NCBI GenBank assembly: GCA_035293805.1
Contig: DATGMD010000035.1
Span: 1-47,750 of the forward strand
DNA from: JAJPHF01 sp035293805
GTDB taxonomy: Bacteria; Chloroflexota; UBA6077; JAJPHF01
Direction of reading: 5' to 3'
Length of the DNA: 47,750 nucleotides
In this document: positions 23,055 through 31,076 of the stretch, piece after piece
Layout of the letters: every line of letters starts with the position of its first letter
How positions within the stretch are numbered: position 1 is the first letter of the stretch
The notes under the pieces: generated by a model
The model's input: only the letters and a program-made list of their open reading frames with translations
The model's database searches: none
What the model was told of the DNA's origin: nothing
Position numbers and translations under genes: made by a program

Positions 23055-23201
23055 CTACGTGCTGCCTTCCGACGGCGGACGCGCCCGCGTCTGGCTGCGC
23101 GACCCGGTGGAGCGCTTCGGCTTCGGGCCGTGTGGGTCGCGGTGCTCGCCCTGCTTCGGCGAGTCCATCTTGCTGACTTCGAGCTGGCCCTTCTTGACCA
23201 C
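23055..23201 (-). CDS. Possible very small basic protein
   Basis: A 48-codon frame starts at GTG with GGGGAGGG five bases upstream. It encodes a Lys/Arg/Ser/Pro-rich peptide (VKKGQLEVSKMDSPKQGEH...) similar in character to the next gene on the strand. The rest of the 420-base gap 22972-23391 shows nothing else. Composition and ribosome site favour a real gene; the length makes it uncertain. Confidence 0.4.
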   Translation of the reverse strand: MVKKGQLEVSKMDSPKQGEHRDPHGPKPKRSTGSRSQTRARPPSEGST

Positions 23202-23391
23202 GGGAACCCTCCCCACGCGCGATCTCTACCCAGAGTTGTGGCAGGATGCGTGCCCGACGGGAACCGTGGCGCGGGAACTGCAACGGGGCGGCGGCAGTCC
23301 GCGGCCGGCGGGCCACCGAGCGCCGCGGGCGCGAAGGGGCCGATGGACGGGGCCAGCGCCCTGGGCCGGCAAAAGACGGGAGGGTAGCGGC

Positions 23392-23658
23392 ATGCAAGTC
23401 AGTCTGGTGGCTAGGCCCGCCGACCGCGCCGCCGAGGAGCTGTACGTCCACTTGCTCGATGCGGACCTCGATCCCGGGCGCTCGGCGCTGGTGGACGAGG
23501 CGCGGGCGCTGCGGGCGCGGCTGGGCGCGGACGCCGACGCCACGCTGGAGATCACGGTGGCCAACGACCTGGGCGTGCGCCTCGACCCGCACGAGCACCC
23601 GTGGCTCGAACAGGCGATCGCGGCGGCGTGCGCGGCCTTCGCGGAGAAACCCCACTAG
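23392..23658 (+). CDS. Small acidic protein, function unknown
   Basis: An 88-residue protein beginning MQVSLVARPADRAAEELYVH, with a helix-strand pattern and no membrane segment or signal. GACGGGAGGG lies eight bases before the ATG. It converges on the substrate-binding protein gene (end 23676) and stands alone. No family recognised. Confidence 0.55.
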   Translation: MQVSLVARPADRAAEELYVHLLDADLDPGRSALVDEARALRARLGADADATLEITVANDLGVRLDPHEHPWLEQAIAAACAAFAEKPH

Positions 23659-23675
23659 CAGGCGCGGGGGGCAGG

Positions 23676-24749
23676 CTACGGCTGATTAGGGTAAAGCTGG
23701 CGGATGAAGCCGGAGTCGTCTAACTCGCGCACGTAGCTGTTGTCGATGAACTGGCTGGGCTTGGCGTCGGCGGCCTGCGGCTCGGTTTCGGCCAGCAGGT
23801 CGAGCACCGTCTGCACCCCCGCCTCCGACACGTAGGGCGCGCGGGGGAACACGCGCTGCACGTATTCGTCGTACCACTCGCCCGCGACCTCGGCGTCTTC
23901 GAGCCGGGCGTAGGTCTTGTAGAGGTCGAGCACCGCGGCGCGGTCCTGCTTCGCAAGGGCGATCGCCTCGGTGAAGGCGCGCGTGAAGGCGCGTACGGCG
24001 TGCGGCTTGCTGGCGGCGTACGAGCGGGTGGTGGCGACGGTGGCGGCCTCGTAGGGAATGTGCTCCGAGACCAGGTCCACCAGGGGCGCGAAGCCCAGCC
24101 GGCGCATCAGGCCGCTGTTGCCTGTCGTCAGCATGACCGCGTCCGCGCCGCCCGCCTGCGCGACGGCGATGCGCCCGCTCTCGCCCCCGGCATCGACGTG
24201 GACCGCCGTTACGTCCTGGTTGTAGACCAGGCCGAGCTTGTCGAGCAGGAGCCGCAGCGCGAAGTCGGGATCGGTGTTGATGCGCCCCGTGGCGACGCGC
24301 TTGCCGCGCAAGTCGCCGACCTGGCTGATGCTGCTGCTCCACAGCGTATACAGGAGCCCGGGCTGGGCCGTCGCGATGAGCACGGCGTCGAGCCCCCGAA
24401 ACGCCGCGGCGATCGAAGCGGTCGTGCCGACGACCGCGAACTGGGCATTGCCCGCCGTGACCGCCTGCATGACCGTTGGGCTGCCCTCGATGAACTCCAC
24501 GTCGGCGTCCAGCCCGTACTTGTCGTACAGGCCCGCCTCCTTGGCGAGCCAGGTAGCAGTCTGGTTGCCGCCCTGGTTCGGGTAGAGGATCGTGACGCGC
24601 TCGCGGGGCGGCGCGGTGGCCGCGGCCGCTGGGGCGCCGGGGGCGCTGCCGGCGGCCGGCGGGGCGCTGCTCGGGGGCGGCGACGCGGCCGGCGCGCCGC
24701 AGGCCAGCATGGCGATCAGCACGCAGCCCAGGACCGACAGGCGACGCAT
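23676..24749 (-). CDS. ABC-type substrate-binding lipoprotein (NMT1-like)
   Basis: A 357-residue lipid-anchored binding protein. It has a lipoprotein signal with MLAC lipobox, then an Ala/Pro linker to about residue 50. The core starts VTILYPNQGGNQTATWLAKE, with the GLYDKYGLDADVEFI motif and SPTVMQAVTAGNAQFAVVG. It ends with FIDNSYVRELDDSGFIRQLY, a C-terminal block shared with the binding proteins at 31077-32168 and 40348-41445. The ATG has GGGGAGG before it, and a TG-C-TAGACT extended -10 lies at 24789-24797 (minus strand). No permease or ATPase is adjacent. Ligand unknown. Confidence 0.87.
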   Translation of the reverse strand: MRRLSVLGCVLIAMLACGAPAASPPPSSAPPAAGSAPGAPAAAATAPPRERVTILYPNQGGNQTATWLAKEAGLYDKYGLDADVEFIEGSPTVMQAVTAGNAQFAVVGTTASIAAAFRGLDAVLIATAQPGLLYTLWSSSISQVGDLRGKRVATGRINTDPDFALRLLLDKLGLVYNQDVTAVHVDAGGESGRIAVAQAGGADAVMLTTGNSGLMRRLGFAPLVDLVSEHIPYEAATVATTRSYAASKPHAVRAFTRAFTEAIALAKQDRAAVLDLYKTYARLEDAEVAGEWYDEYVQRVFPRAPYVSEAGVQTVLDLLAETEPQAADAKPSQFIDNSYVRELDDSGFIRQLYPNQP

Positions 24750-24821
24750 AATGCCTCCCCGCGGGCGCACAGCCCGCTGCTAGCTCTCAGTCTAGCACGC
24801 GGGGGCGGGGCGGCTCGCCGC

Positions 24822-25475
24822 TCAGTCGGCGGGGGTCTGGCCGGCGCGGATCGGCGGACGCGCGGCGTCCGGCTCGCGCGGGTAGCCGTCCACCTCGACC
24901 AGCGTGCGCTCCACGAACGTCTCGACGCGGCCGCCACGCTCGCGCACGGCCGCCTCGTAGCGCGGCAGCGTCGCCGCGTAGAAGCGCTGCCGCTCGGTCG
25001 CGGACGCCCAGCCACACAGCGCGAGGTACTGGCTCGGATCGTCCAGCCCTTGATATAGCGCGAGGGCGGTCAGCCCCCGCTCGGCGCGCAGCTGCCCGGC
25101 CAGGCCCTCGCCGAACGCCCGGGCCGCCTCGCCGGCGGCGCCGAGCGTCAGCAGCGCCCCGCCGGCCAGCGTGCCGGCCGGCGTCGCGTCGACGGCGCCA
25201 AGCGGGGCGAAGAACGTCCGCTCCAGGTCGTCCTCGCACACGTCGTTCAGCCAATCGTCCGCCGCCCCCGCCGGCACGCCCGCCAGGTACAGCTCGCGGT
25301 TAGCCCAGTGTGTCACCCAGTAGAAGCGCTCCGGATCGTCGTAACCCTGGAACAGCCGCGGCGGGGCCTCGGTCCCGCTCGCGCCCGGCGCCTGAAACGA
25401 GCGCACGGCCGCCGCGATCAGCGCCGCCTCGCCGCCCGGGCGCGCCCGCACCCGCGTCAACACGGTCACGCTCAC
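24822..25475 (-). CDS. Two-domain antibiotic-biosynthesis-monooxygenase-like (ABM fold) protein
   Basis: A 217-residue cytoplasmic protein with two ferredoxin-like dimeric alpha-beta barrel halves. The first starts VTVLTRVRARPGGEAALIAA, with DPERFYWVTHWANRELY. The second runs from about residue 105, with GLTALALYQGLDDPSQYLAL and CGWASATERQRFY. ABM-fold proteins include quinone-forming monooxygenases and heme-degrading enzymes, but many have no known activity. It is preceded by a GAGGAGGTATC-type ribosome site. Its neighbours are a serine hydrolase upstream and a binding protein downstream on the same strand. Confidence 0.6.
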   Translation of the reverse strand: MSVTVLTRVRARPGGEAALIAAAVRSFQAPGASGTEAPPRLFQGYDDPERFYWVTHWANRELYLAGVPAGAADDWLNDVCEDDLERTFFAPLGAVDATPAGTLAGGALLTLGAAGEAARAFGEGLAGQLRAERGLTALALYQGLDDPSQYLALCGWASATERQRFYAATLPRYEAAVRERGGRVETFVERTLVEVDGYPREPDAARPPIRAGQTPAD

Positions 25476-25705
25476 CTGATACCTCCTCGGAGCCGGCGTG
25501 GCTCCGACCGGCCAGCCGCAAGCGGCGTGCCGCGCGGCACCGCGGACTGGGGCGGGGCCACGGGGCGGCGGCGCGAACGAGGCGTGGCGCGTGGCCCCAC
25601 GGGGCAGGCGACCCAGGGCCAGCCACGGCCGCGTTCCGGGTTCGCCCGTGCCCCCTTCGCGAGGGGCGCTGGCGACAGGACCGGGCGAGATCGGCGGGGC
25701 GGCGG

Positions 25706-27319
25706 TCAGTCCAGGCGGGGCACGATCCGCGCGCCCCAGCGGAACCAGCGCACCCGGCCGCTATCGTCGCGGACGAAGTCAGCGCCGAGCGACGTGTGGC
25801 CGTTGCTCGTGACGAGGACGGCGTCGTCGCGGAAAAACGCCAGCCGCGCTGCGGGGCCGCTCGGCGTCGGCTCGTCGGCGGGCGCCGCCTCCGACGCGAC
25901 GCTCTCGGACACCGTGACTTTGAGCCCGCCGCCATCCGGCGCGACCTCCACGACCTCCGACGCGCCGCCGCCGCCCGGCACGTCGACGTCCACGCCGTAG
26001 CGGCCAACGTACTCGGCGAGCCGTGCGGCCGGCAGGTCGTAGGTGGGCGGGAGCGGCTGGCTCAAGCCCGCTAGCTCGGCGAGCGCCCAGGTCGAGATCT
26101 CGTAGTGGAGCTGCTCGCCGGCGGGCCGCGCGTTGGCGAAGACGCCGATCGCGAACTGCCGCTCGGGCACGAGCGCGAGCACCGCGGCCTGGCCGACGGT
26201 GCCGCCGTTGTGCGTCACGATCTGGACGCCGGCGATGCGCTCCAGCGCCCAGCCGACGCCGCCGCCGTAGATCTCCGCGTTCGCCGTGATGGCGGCGGCC
26301 ATGCCGGGGGAGCGGGCCGTGCGCATCTCGGTCAGCAGCGAGGGGGCGAGCAGGGGCGTGCCGTCGGCCGCGCGGCCATCACCCAGGTGGAAGCGAGCGT
26401 ACTTCAATTGGTCAGTGATCGGCAGGGTGAGGCCGCCGGTCGGATTCACGCAGCGCCCCAGTGCCCAGAGCGGGCTTACCGTCACGCCGCCGTCATCGCC
26501 GGTGACGTGCCCCGCGGCGACGGGATAGGGAATCGTCTCCTCGGGGAACAGGTAGGCGCTGTCCATGCCGAGCGGCCGCAGCAGCAGCTCGGTGAGGGCG
26601 GCTTCGTAGGTCGTGCCGGCCACCACCGCGGCGAGGTGGCCGGCGAGCACGACGGCGGCGTTGTTGTAGCCGAACATGGCGCCCAGCGGCGCGAGCTGGG
26701 GCAGGTACTGCATGTTGGCGACGTAGCGGCTCAGGGCGTCGTCGCCGCGCCAGGGCCAGACGGCCGGCTCGAGGGCCGTTGGCAGCGGTCCGTAGTAGTC
26801 GCCGAACCAGCCCGCGGTGTGGTTGAGGAGCTGGCGGACAGTGACCTGCTCGGCCACCACGTCGTCGGCCAGCCGCAAGTCCGGCAGGTAGCGGCGCACC
26901 GGCGCGTCGAGATCGACCTTGCCCATGTCCACCAGGCGCATGATCAGCGTGGCCGTGTAGGTCTTGGTGACCGACCCGGTCTGGAAGAGCGTCGTGGCGT
27001 CCACGGGCAGCGGCGCGTTGAGGTTGGCGACGCCGTAGCCGTTCGTGTACTCGCGCCCCTCGTGGAGCACGCCCACGGCCAAGCCGGGCACGTCGTAGCG
27101 CTCCATTGCCTCGCGAATCATCTCGTCGAGACGGCGAAACTCGGGGTCCACGCCCTGCCCCACGGGCGCCGCTGTCACGGCGCGCGGGCGGAGCGGGGCC
27201 GGCCCCCTCGCCGCCGCGGCTGCCTTCGTAGTGACCAGACTGGCAAGTGCGCCGGCGGCGGTCGCCTTGAGCACGCCGCGCCGGGACACCCGGCGCGGCG
27301 TGGCGCGTGCTTCCCGCAT
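25706..27319 (-). CDS. Tat-exported serine hydrolase (beta-lactamase class C/esterase family)
   Basis: A 537-residue protein of the penicillin-binding-protein-like hydrolase family. A twin-arginine signal (RRVSRRGVLKATAAG, residues 9-23) sends it outside. Catalytic motifs are S116-V-T-K119, Y218-N-N220 and H370-N-G372. After about residue 430 there is a beta-rich C-terminal domain like those of esterase or D-aminopeptidase relatives. GGAGGTGGG precedes the ATG. A promoter lies about 55 bases upstream. It may hydrolyse an ester, lactone or amide outside the cell; true beta-lactamase activity is less likely given the extra domain. Confidence 0.88.
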   Translation of the reverse strand: MREARATPRRVSRRGVLKATAAGALASLVTTKAAAAARGPAPLRPRAVTAAPVGQGVDPEFRRLDEMIREAMERYDVPGLAVGVLHEGREYTNGYGVANLNAPLPVDATTLFQTGSVTKTYTATLIMRLVDMGKVDLDAPVRRYLPDLRLADDVVAEQVTVRQLLNHTAGWFGDYYGPLPTALEPAVWPWRGDDALSRYVANMQYLPQLAPLGAMFGYNNAAVVLAGHLAAVVAGTTYEAALTELLLRPLGMDSAYLFPEETIPYPVAAGHVTGDDGGVTVSPLWALGRCVNPTGGLTLPITDQLKYARFHLGDGRAADGTPLLAPSLLTEMRTARSPGMAAAITANAEIYGGGVGWALERIAGVQIVTHNGGTVGQAAVLALVPERQFAIGVFANARPAGEQLHYEISTWALAELAGLSQPLPPTYDLPAARLAEYVGRYGVDVDVPGGGGASEVVEVAPDGGGLKVTVSESVASEAAPADEPTPSGPAARLAFFRDDAVLVTSNGHTSLGADFVRDDSGRVRWFRWGARIVPRLD

Positions 27320-27370
27320 CCCACCTCCATCGGACGAACGGTCGTGCTCGCGTGGCGCGGCACCGCGCAC

Positions 27371-27400
27371 ACCGTACTCGTCCAGCCGGCCGGCGGTCAA
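27371..27400 (-). promoter_or_regulatory. Candidate promoter for the serine hydrolase gene
   Basis: Minus strand TTGACC (27400-27395), an 18-base spacer, and TACGGT (27376-27371). The -35 is good and the -10 weak. On the other strand, CATACT at 27516-27521 with TGGCCG 17 bases upstream may serve the 27563 gene. Confidence 0.45.
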
Positions 27401-27562
27401 GGGCGCGACGCCGGCGGACAGGACGCGTAGGGGACGTACCGGGTCGGGTAGCTATCAGCCGTCGGGCGCGGGCGTTCGGGGGAGCGCGCCACTGGCCGGG
27501 CCGCGGCCGGGACGGCATACTAGTGCAACTCACCAGCAGACCGAGCGGCCAGCGGAGGAGCC

Positions 27563-28612
27563 ATGCGCTTTCACATCGTGCAGCTGACGACGTACTTTCC
27601 CGACCGCGACCCGCCGCTGGACGTGTACTTCCAGCAGATCCTGGAGCAGGTGCAGCTGGCCGAGGAGCTAGGCTGGGACGGCTTCTGGTTCACCGAGCAT
27701 CACTTCATCCCGTATGGCGGCCTGATCGCCAATCCAGCGGTCATGATGGCGGCAGCCGCGGCACGCACGTCGCGCATCCGGCTGGGCTCGTCGATCTCCA
27801 TCTTGCCGCTGCGCCACCCGGTCCAGACGGCCGAGGACTACGCGATGGTGGACGTGGCCTCGGGGGGCCGGCTGGAGTTCGGCATCGGGCGGGGCAACAC
27901 GCTGGAAGACTACACCGTGTACGGCATCCCGCTGGCGGAGAGCCGGGGCCGCTTCGAGGAGGCGACGGACGTGATCCTGGCGGCGTGGACGCGCGAGCGC
28001 TTCGGCCACCGGGGCACCTACTGGGACCTGCCGGACGTGGCGCTCTACCCGAAGCCGATCCAGCGGCCGCACCCGCCCGTCTGGGTGGCGGGCACGTCCG
28101 AAGAGACGCTGCGCTGGGCCGGCCAGCGCGGCTACAACATCATGACCGTGGCGCACCCGTTCCCGCCCGAGCGGGTGCAGCCGGCCGTCCGCGCCTGGCG
28201 GGCGGCGCTGGCGGACGGCGGCTACGACCTCGCCGCGCGGCACAACATGACGCACCTGCGGGTGTGGGTGGACGAGGACGCCGAGCGCGCCCGCGCGGTG
28301 GGCGAGCGCGCGATCGGGTTGTACGAGCAGGTGTCGCAGCAGCGGACCCGCCTGAGCAACGTGGTGCCGCTGGAGAACCGGGACGGCGCCTATGACTGGG
28401 CGGGGATGCGCGCGCAGGGCCGCAACGTCTACGGCACGCCAGACGAGGTGATCGCGGCGGTCCATCGCGGCGTGGCGAACTACGAATACGACATCATGGG
28501 CACGCAGTTCAACTTCGGCGGCATCCCGCACGAGGACGTAAAGCGGGCGATGCGGCTGTTCGCGAAAGAGGTCATGCCGGCGCTGCGTGACTACGAGCCC
28601 GCCTGGCGGTAG
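27563..28612 (+). CDS. LLM-class flavin-dependent oxidoreductase
   Basis: A 349-residue luciferase-like monooxygenase. It starts MRFHIVQLTTYFPDRDPP and has the alkanal-monooxygenase-type marks GWDGFWFTEHHF near residue 38, IRLGSSISILPLRHPVQTAE, and VDVASGGRLEFGIGRGN. The TEHHF segment and LRHP loop are the usual FMN-binding region, making FMN more likely than F420. GCGGAGGAGCC precedes the ATG. It faces the serine hydrolase divergently and converges on a binding-protein gene. It probably hydroxylates or cleaves a small organic molecule, perhaps one captured by the nearby binding proteins. Confidence 0.88.
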   Translation: MRFHIVQLTTYFPDRDPPLDVYFQQILEQVQLAEELGWDGFWFTEHHFIPYGGLIANPAVMMAAAAARTSRIRLGSSISILPLRHPVQTAEDYAMVDVASGGRLEFGIGRGNTLEDYTVYGIPLAESRGRFEEATDVILAAWTRERFGHRGTYWDLPDVALYPKPIQRPHPPVWVAGTSEETLRWAGQRGYNIMTVAHPFPPERVQPAVRAWRAALADGGYDLAARHNMTHLRVWVDEDAERARAVGERAIGLYEQVSQQRTRLSNVVPLENRDGAYDWAGMRAQGRNVYGTPDEVIAAVHRGVANYEYDIMGTQFNFGGIPHEDVKRAMRLFAKEVMPALRDYEPAWR

Positions 28613-28659
28613 CGGTCCGGCGCCGCGCGGCATCGGCCTGGAGGAGCGACCGGCGCCGG

Positions 28660-29796
28660 TCAGTTGCGGTCGTAGGGACCGCCCAGGGCGGCGACGGCCT
28701 GCTGGGCGAAGGTCGGGTCGATGACACCCTGGAGGTCGACCGGGTGGTCGATCCAGCCGAGGGCCGCGTAGATCTCCTGGTCCATGGCGAAGTCGTCCGC
28801 GGTGATGCGCCCGTCGGGGTCGCCGGGGGAGAGCCGCATCTGACGGGCGACGGCGAGCGACGGCGCGGCCTTCTGATCGACGATGACGTTCAGGACGGCG
28901 TCCACGTCCCGCCCCTTCACGTAGTTGTCCCAGAAGTAGCGCATGGCCTTCACGTGCGCGATCATGAAGCGCCGCGCCGCTTCCGGCCGCTCGGCGCCAA
29001 ACGCCGCCGAGTACATCAGGAAGTTGCTGATCGCCTCCGGATAGACCTCGTCCACCCAGACGACCGGCTTGCCGAGCCCTTGCTGCTGGGCCAGCGTCTG
29101 CATCGGCTCGAAGGTGAAGGCGAGGTCGATCTTGCGGTTGGCGAGCGCGGCCAGCGTGTCCGCGGGGTTTAGCTCGACGGTCTCGACGTCGTCCAGGGTG
29201 AGCCCCGCCGTGCGGAGCGCGGCGTAGAGATAGGCGCCGGCGGAGCTACGCAGCGTGGTGACCGACACCGTGCGGCCGCGGAAGTCGGCGGGGCCCTTCA
29301 CCTCGCCGGAGTCCACGAGGTCCTGCCGCGCGAGGAAGCTGCTGCCCTGGCCGCCGCGGGCGAGCCGCGTCTTGTCGGTGACGATCTTCACGGCGATGCC
29401 GCGCTCCACGGCGTTGAACAGCCCCGGGCTGCTGCCGCCCGCCGCCGCGTCGAGCGCGCCAGTGGAGAGCGCGGGGATGGTGTCGGCCGCGCTGCGCACC
29501 GTCTCCCAGTCGACGTTCAGGCCCTGTTCCTCGAAGAAGCCCCGGTCGGCGGCGATGAACAGCGCCGCGTCGGCCAGGTTGCGGAGCGTCTGCAGGTGGA
29601 TAGGGGCGTCGAGCGGCACGCGGTCTGCGGTCGCCGGCGCCGGCGGGCTGCCGGCGGCCGGCGCGGCAGCCGGCGCCTGGGGCGCGGCCGGCGGCGCGGC
29701 GCTCGGCGCGCGGGCGTTCCCCGGGGCACAGGCCAGCGCGAGCGCCAGCCCTGCCGTCAGCAGGACGGCCCCGATGCGTCGCGGTAGGCTCGTCAT
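28660..29796 (-). CDS. ABC-type substrate-binding lipoprotein (NMT1/TauA-like)
   Basis: A 378-residue lipoprotein with a LALAC lipobox near residue 23 and a long Ala/Pro linker to about residue 58. The core begins IHLQTLRNLADAALFIAADR, then GFFEEQGLNVDWE, typical of the NMT1/SsuA/TauA fold. PADFRGRTVSVTTLRSSAG marks the hinge and DLAFTFEPMQTLAQQQGLGK the second lobe. It lacks the C-terminal RELDD block of three of its neighbours, so it is a different branch. It is divergently transcribed from the amidohydrolase/binding-protein pair at 29946-32168, with back-to-back promoters between them. Confidence 0.86.
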   Translation of the reverse strand: MTSLPRRIGAVLLTAGLALALACAPGNARAPSAAPPAAPQAPAAAPAAGSPPAPATADRVPLDAPIHLQTLRNLADAALFIAADRGFFEEQGLNVDWETVRSAADTIPALSTGALDAAAGGSSPGLFNAVERGIAVKIVTDKTRLARGGQGSSFLARQDLVDSGEVKGPADFRGRTVSVTTLRSSAGAYLYAALRTAGLTLDDVETVELNPADTLAALANRKIDLAFTFEPMQTLAQQQGLGKPVVWVDEVYPEAISNFLMYSAAFGAERPEAARRFMIAHVKAMRYFWDNYVKGRDVDAVLNVIVDQKAAPSLAVARQMRLSPGDPDGRITADDFAMDQEIYAALGWIDHPVDLQGVIDPTFAQQAVAALGGPYDRN

Positions 29797-29818
29797 CGTC
29801 CCGGCTCCTCGCAGCCGG

Positions 29819-29847
29819 AGTATAGGCGGGCCTTCGCGGCCGGTCAA
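29819..29847 (-). promoter_or_regulatory. Sigma70-type promoter, leftward
   Basis: Minus strand TTGACC (29847-29842), a 17-base spacer, and TATACT (29824-29819). It drives the binding-protein gene that starts at 29796, leaving a very short leader. Confidence 0.7.
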
Positions 29848-29865
29848 TCGCGGGCAGCGTCTGCC

Positions 29866-29894
29866 TTGACGCGTCCGGAGGGCGGCTCTACACT
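29866..29894 (+). promoter_or_regulatory. Sigma70-type promoter, rightward
   Basis: TTGACG (29866-29871), a 17-base spacer, and TACACT (29889-29894). It drives the amidohydrolase and binding-protein pair. Its -35 lies 18 bases from the divergent -35, so one regulator could control both directions. Confidence 0.75.
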
Positions 29895-29945
29895 TGCGCC
29901 TACAGGCGCCGCCGCGGACGCCTGATCGTGGCGAGGTGCGGAAGC

Positions 29946-31067
29946 ATGCCAGCGCGGACCGCCAGCCGGGTGATCGACGCCGACTCGCACGTCATGGAGC
30001 CCGCCGAGACCTGGGCGTATCTCCCCGCCGAGTACGAGGCGCGCAAGCCCTTCATCATCACCGGCGAGAACAAGCCGTTCCTCCAGGGGATGAACTCCTT
30101 CTGGTACATCGACGGGAAGACGTTCCCGCAGCCGGTCGGCCGCGGCGTGAGCATCTACGCCACGCCGGTGACCCAGGCGCGCGCCACGCGCGAGCCCTGG
30201 GCGCTCGGCAGTCAGACGCTGCTCGACGTGCCCGAGCGGCTGGCCGACATGGACCGCGCCGGGATCGACGTCCAGGTCAATTTCCCGACCTTGTTTCTGG
30301 AGCCGCTCACCGAGGACCCCGGCCTCGAAGCCGCGCTCATCCGCAGCTACAACACCTTCATGGCCGAGCGGGCGCGGCAGGCGCCGGAGCGACTCAAGTG
30401 GGCGGCGCTGCTGCCGCTACAAGACCCTGACCGCGCGGCCGACGAGGTGCGCTGGGCGCGCGAGCACGGGGCCGTATGCGCGGGCACGACGTACTGCACC
30501 GTGGGCGACGTGGGACTCGACGACGCCCGCTTCGACGTGGTGTGGCAAGCGCTGGAGCGGGCCGGGCTGCCGCTCTGCCTGCACTGCGGCTGGTCGGTGC
30601 CCGACGTGCGGCGCCTGTTCAACACCAGCTACGGTTCGCACGCGCTCGGGTTTACGCTGCCGCTGCTGTGCGCCTTCTACGCGTTCCTGGGCGGCGGCGT
30701 GCTCGACCGCTACCCCCGCTTGAAGCTGGGGTTCCTGGAGGCGGGCTGCGAGTGGATCCCCTGGCTCGTGCAGCGGATGGACCACTATTTCGAGGCCGAG
30801 GCAGGGAACGGCCGGCCGCTGCCCGCCGCGCGGGCGAGCGAGTACCTGCGCTCCTGCCAGGTGTACTTTACGACCGAGGCCGAGGAGGCCAGCTTGCCGC
30901 ACGTGCTCGGGTTCGTGGGCGACGACCGGGTGATGATCTCGGGCGACATGCCGCACAGCGAGGCGCGCGACAACGCCATCGCGGAGATCGAGGAGCGCGA
31001 GGACCTGACCGCCGAGCAGAAGCGCAAGCTGCTGCACGACAACGCCGCCCGGTTCTACGCGCTGTAG
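29946..31067 (+). CDS. Amidohydrolase family 2 (ACMSD-like) hydrolase/decarboxylase
   Basis: A 373-residue TIM-barrel protein. The N-terminus carries VIDADSHVMEPAETWAYLP, the D-x-H variant also seen in the 142-1239 protein. A central CLHCGWSVP holds a likely metal His. The C-terminus has the catalytic Asp in ISGDMPHSEARDNAIAEI and ends AEQKRKLLHDNAARFYAL, a common ending in this subfamily. GAGGTGCGG precedes the ATG; an in-frame GTG at 29928 is a less likely start. It is followed by a binding protein after nine bases. Probably decarboxylates or hydrolyses an aromatic-derived acid. Confidence 0.87.
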   Translation: MPARTASRVIDADSHVMEPAETWAYLPAEYEARKPFIITGENKPFLQGMNSFWYIDGKTFPQPVGRGVSIYATPVTQARATREPWALGSQTLLDVPERLADMDRAGIDVQVNFPTLFLEPLTEDPGLEAALIRSYNTFMAERARQAPERLKWAALLPLQDPDRAADEVRWAREHGAVCAGTTYCTVGDVGLDDARFDVVWQALERAGLPLCLHCGWSVPDVRRLFNTSYGSHALGFTLPLLCAFYAFLGGGVLDRYPRLKLGFLEAGCEWIPWLVQRMDHYFEAEAGNGRPLPAARASEYLRSCQVYFTTEAEEASLPHVLGFVGDDRVMISGDMPHSEARDNAIAEIEEREDLTAEQKRKLLHDNAARFYAL

Positions 31068-31076
31068 GAGGGGTTC

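Noticed and set aside
25555..25599. Hairpin GGGGCCAC/GTGGCCCC as a terminator upstream of the serine hydrolase end
   Set aside because: It has a long loop, no T-run, and lies upstream of the gene end with respect to the minus strand transcript order. Probably chance pairing in GC-rich DNA.
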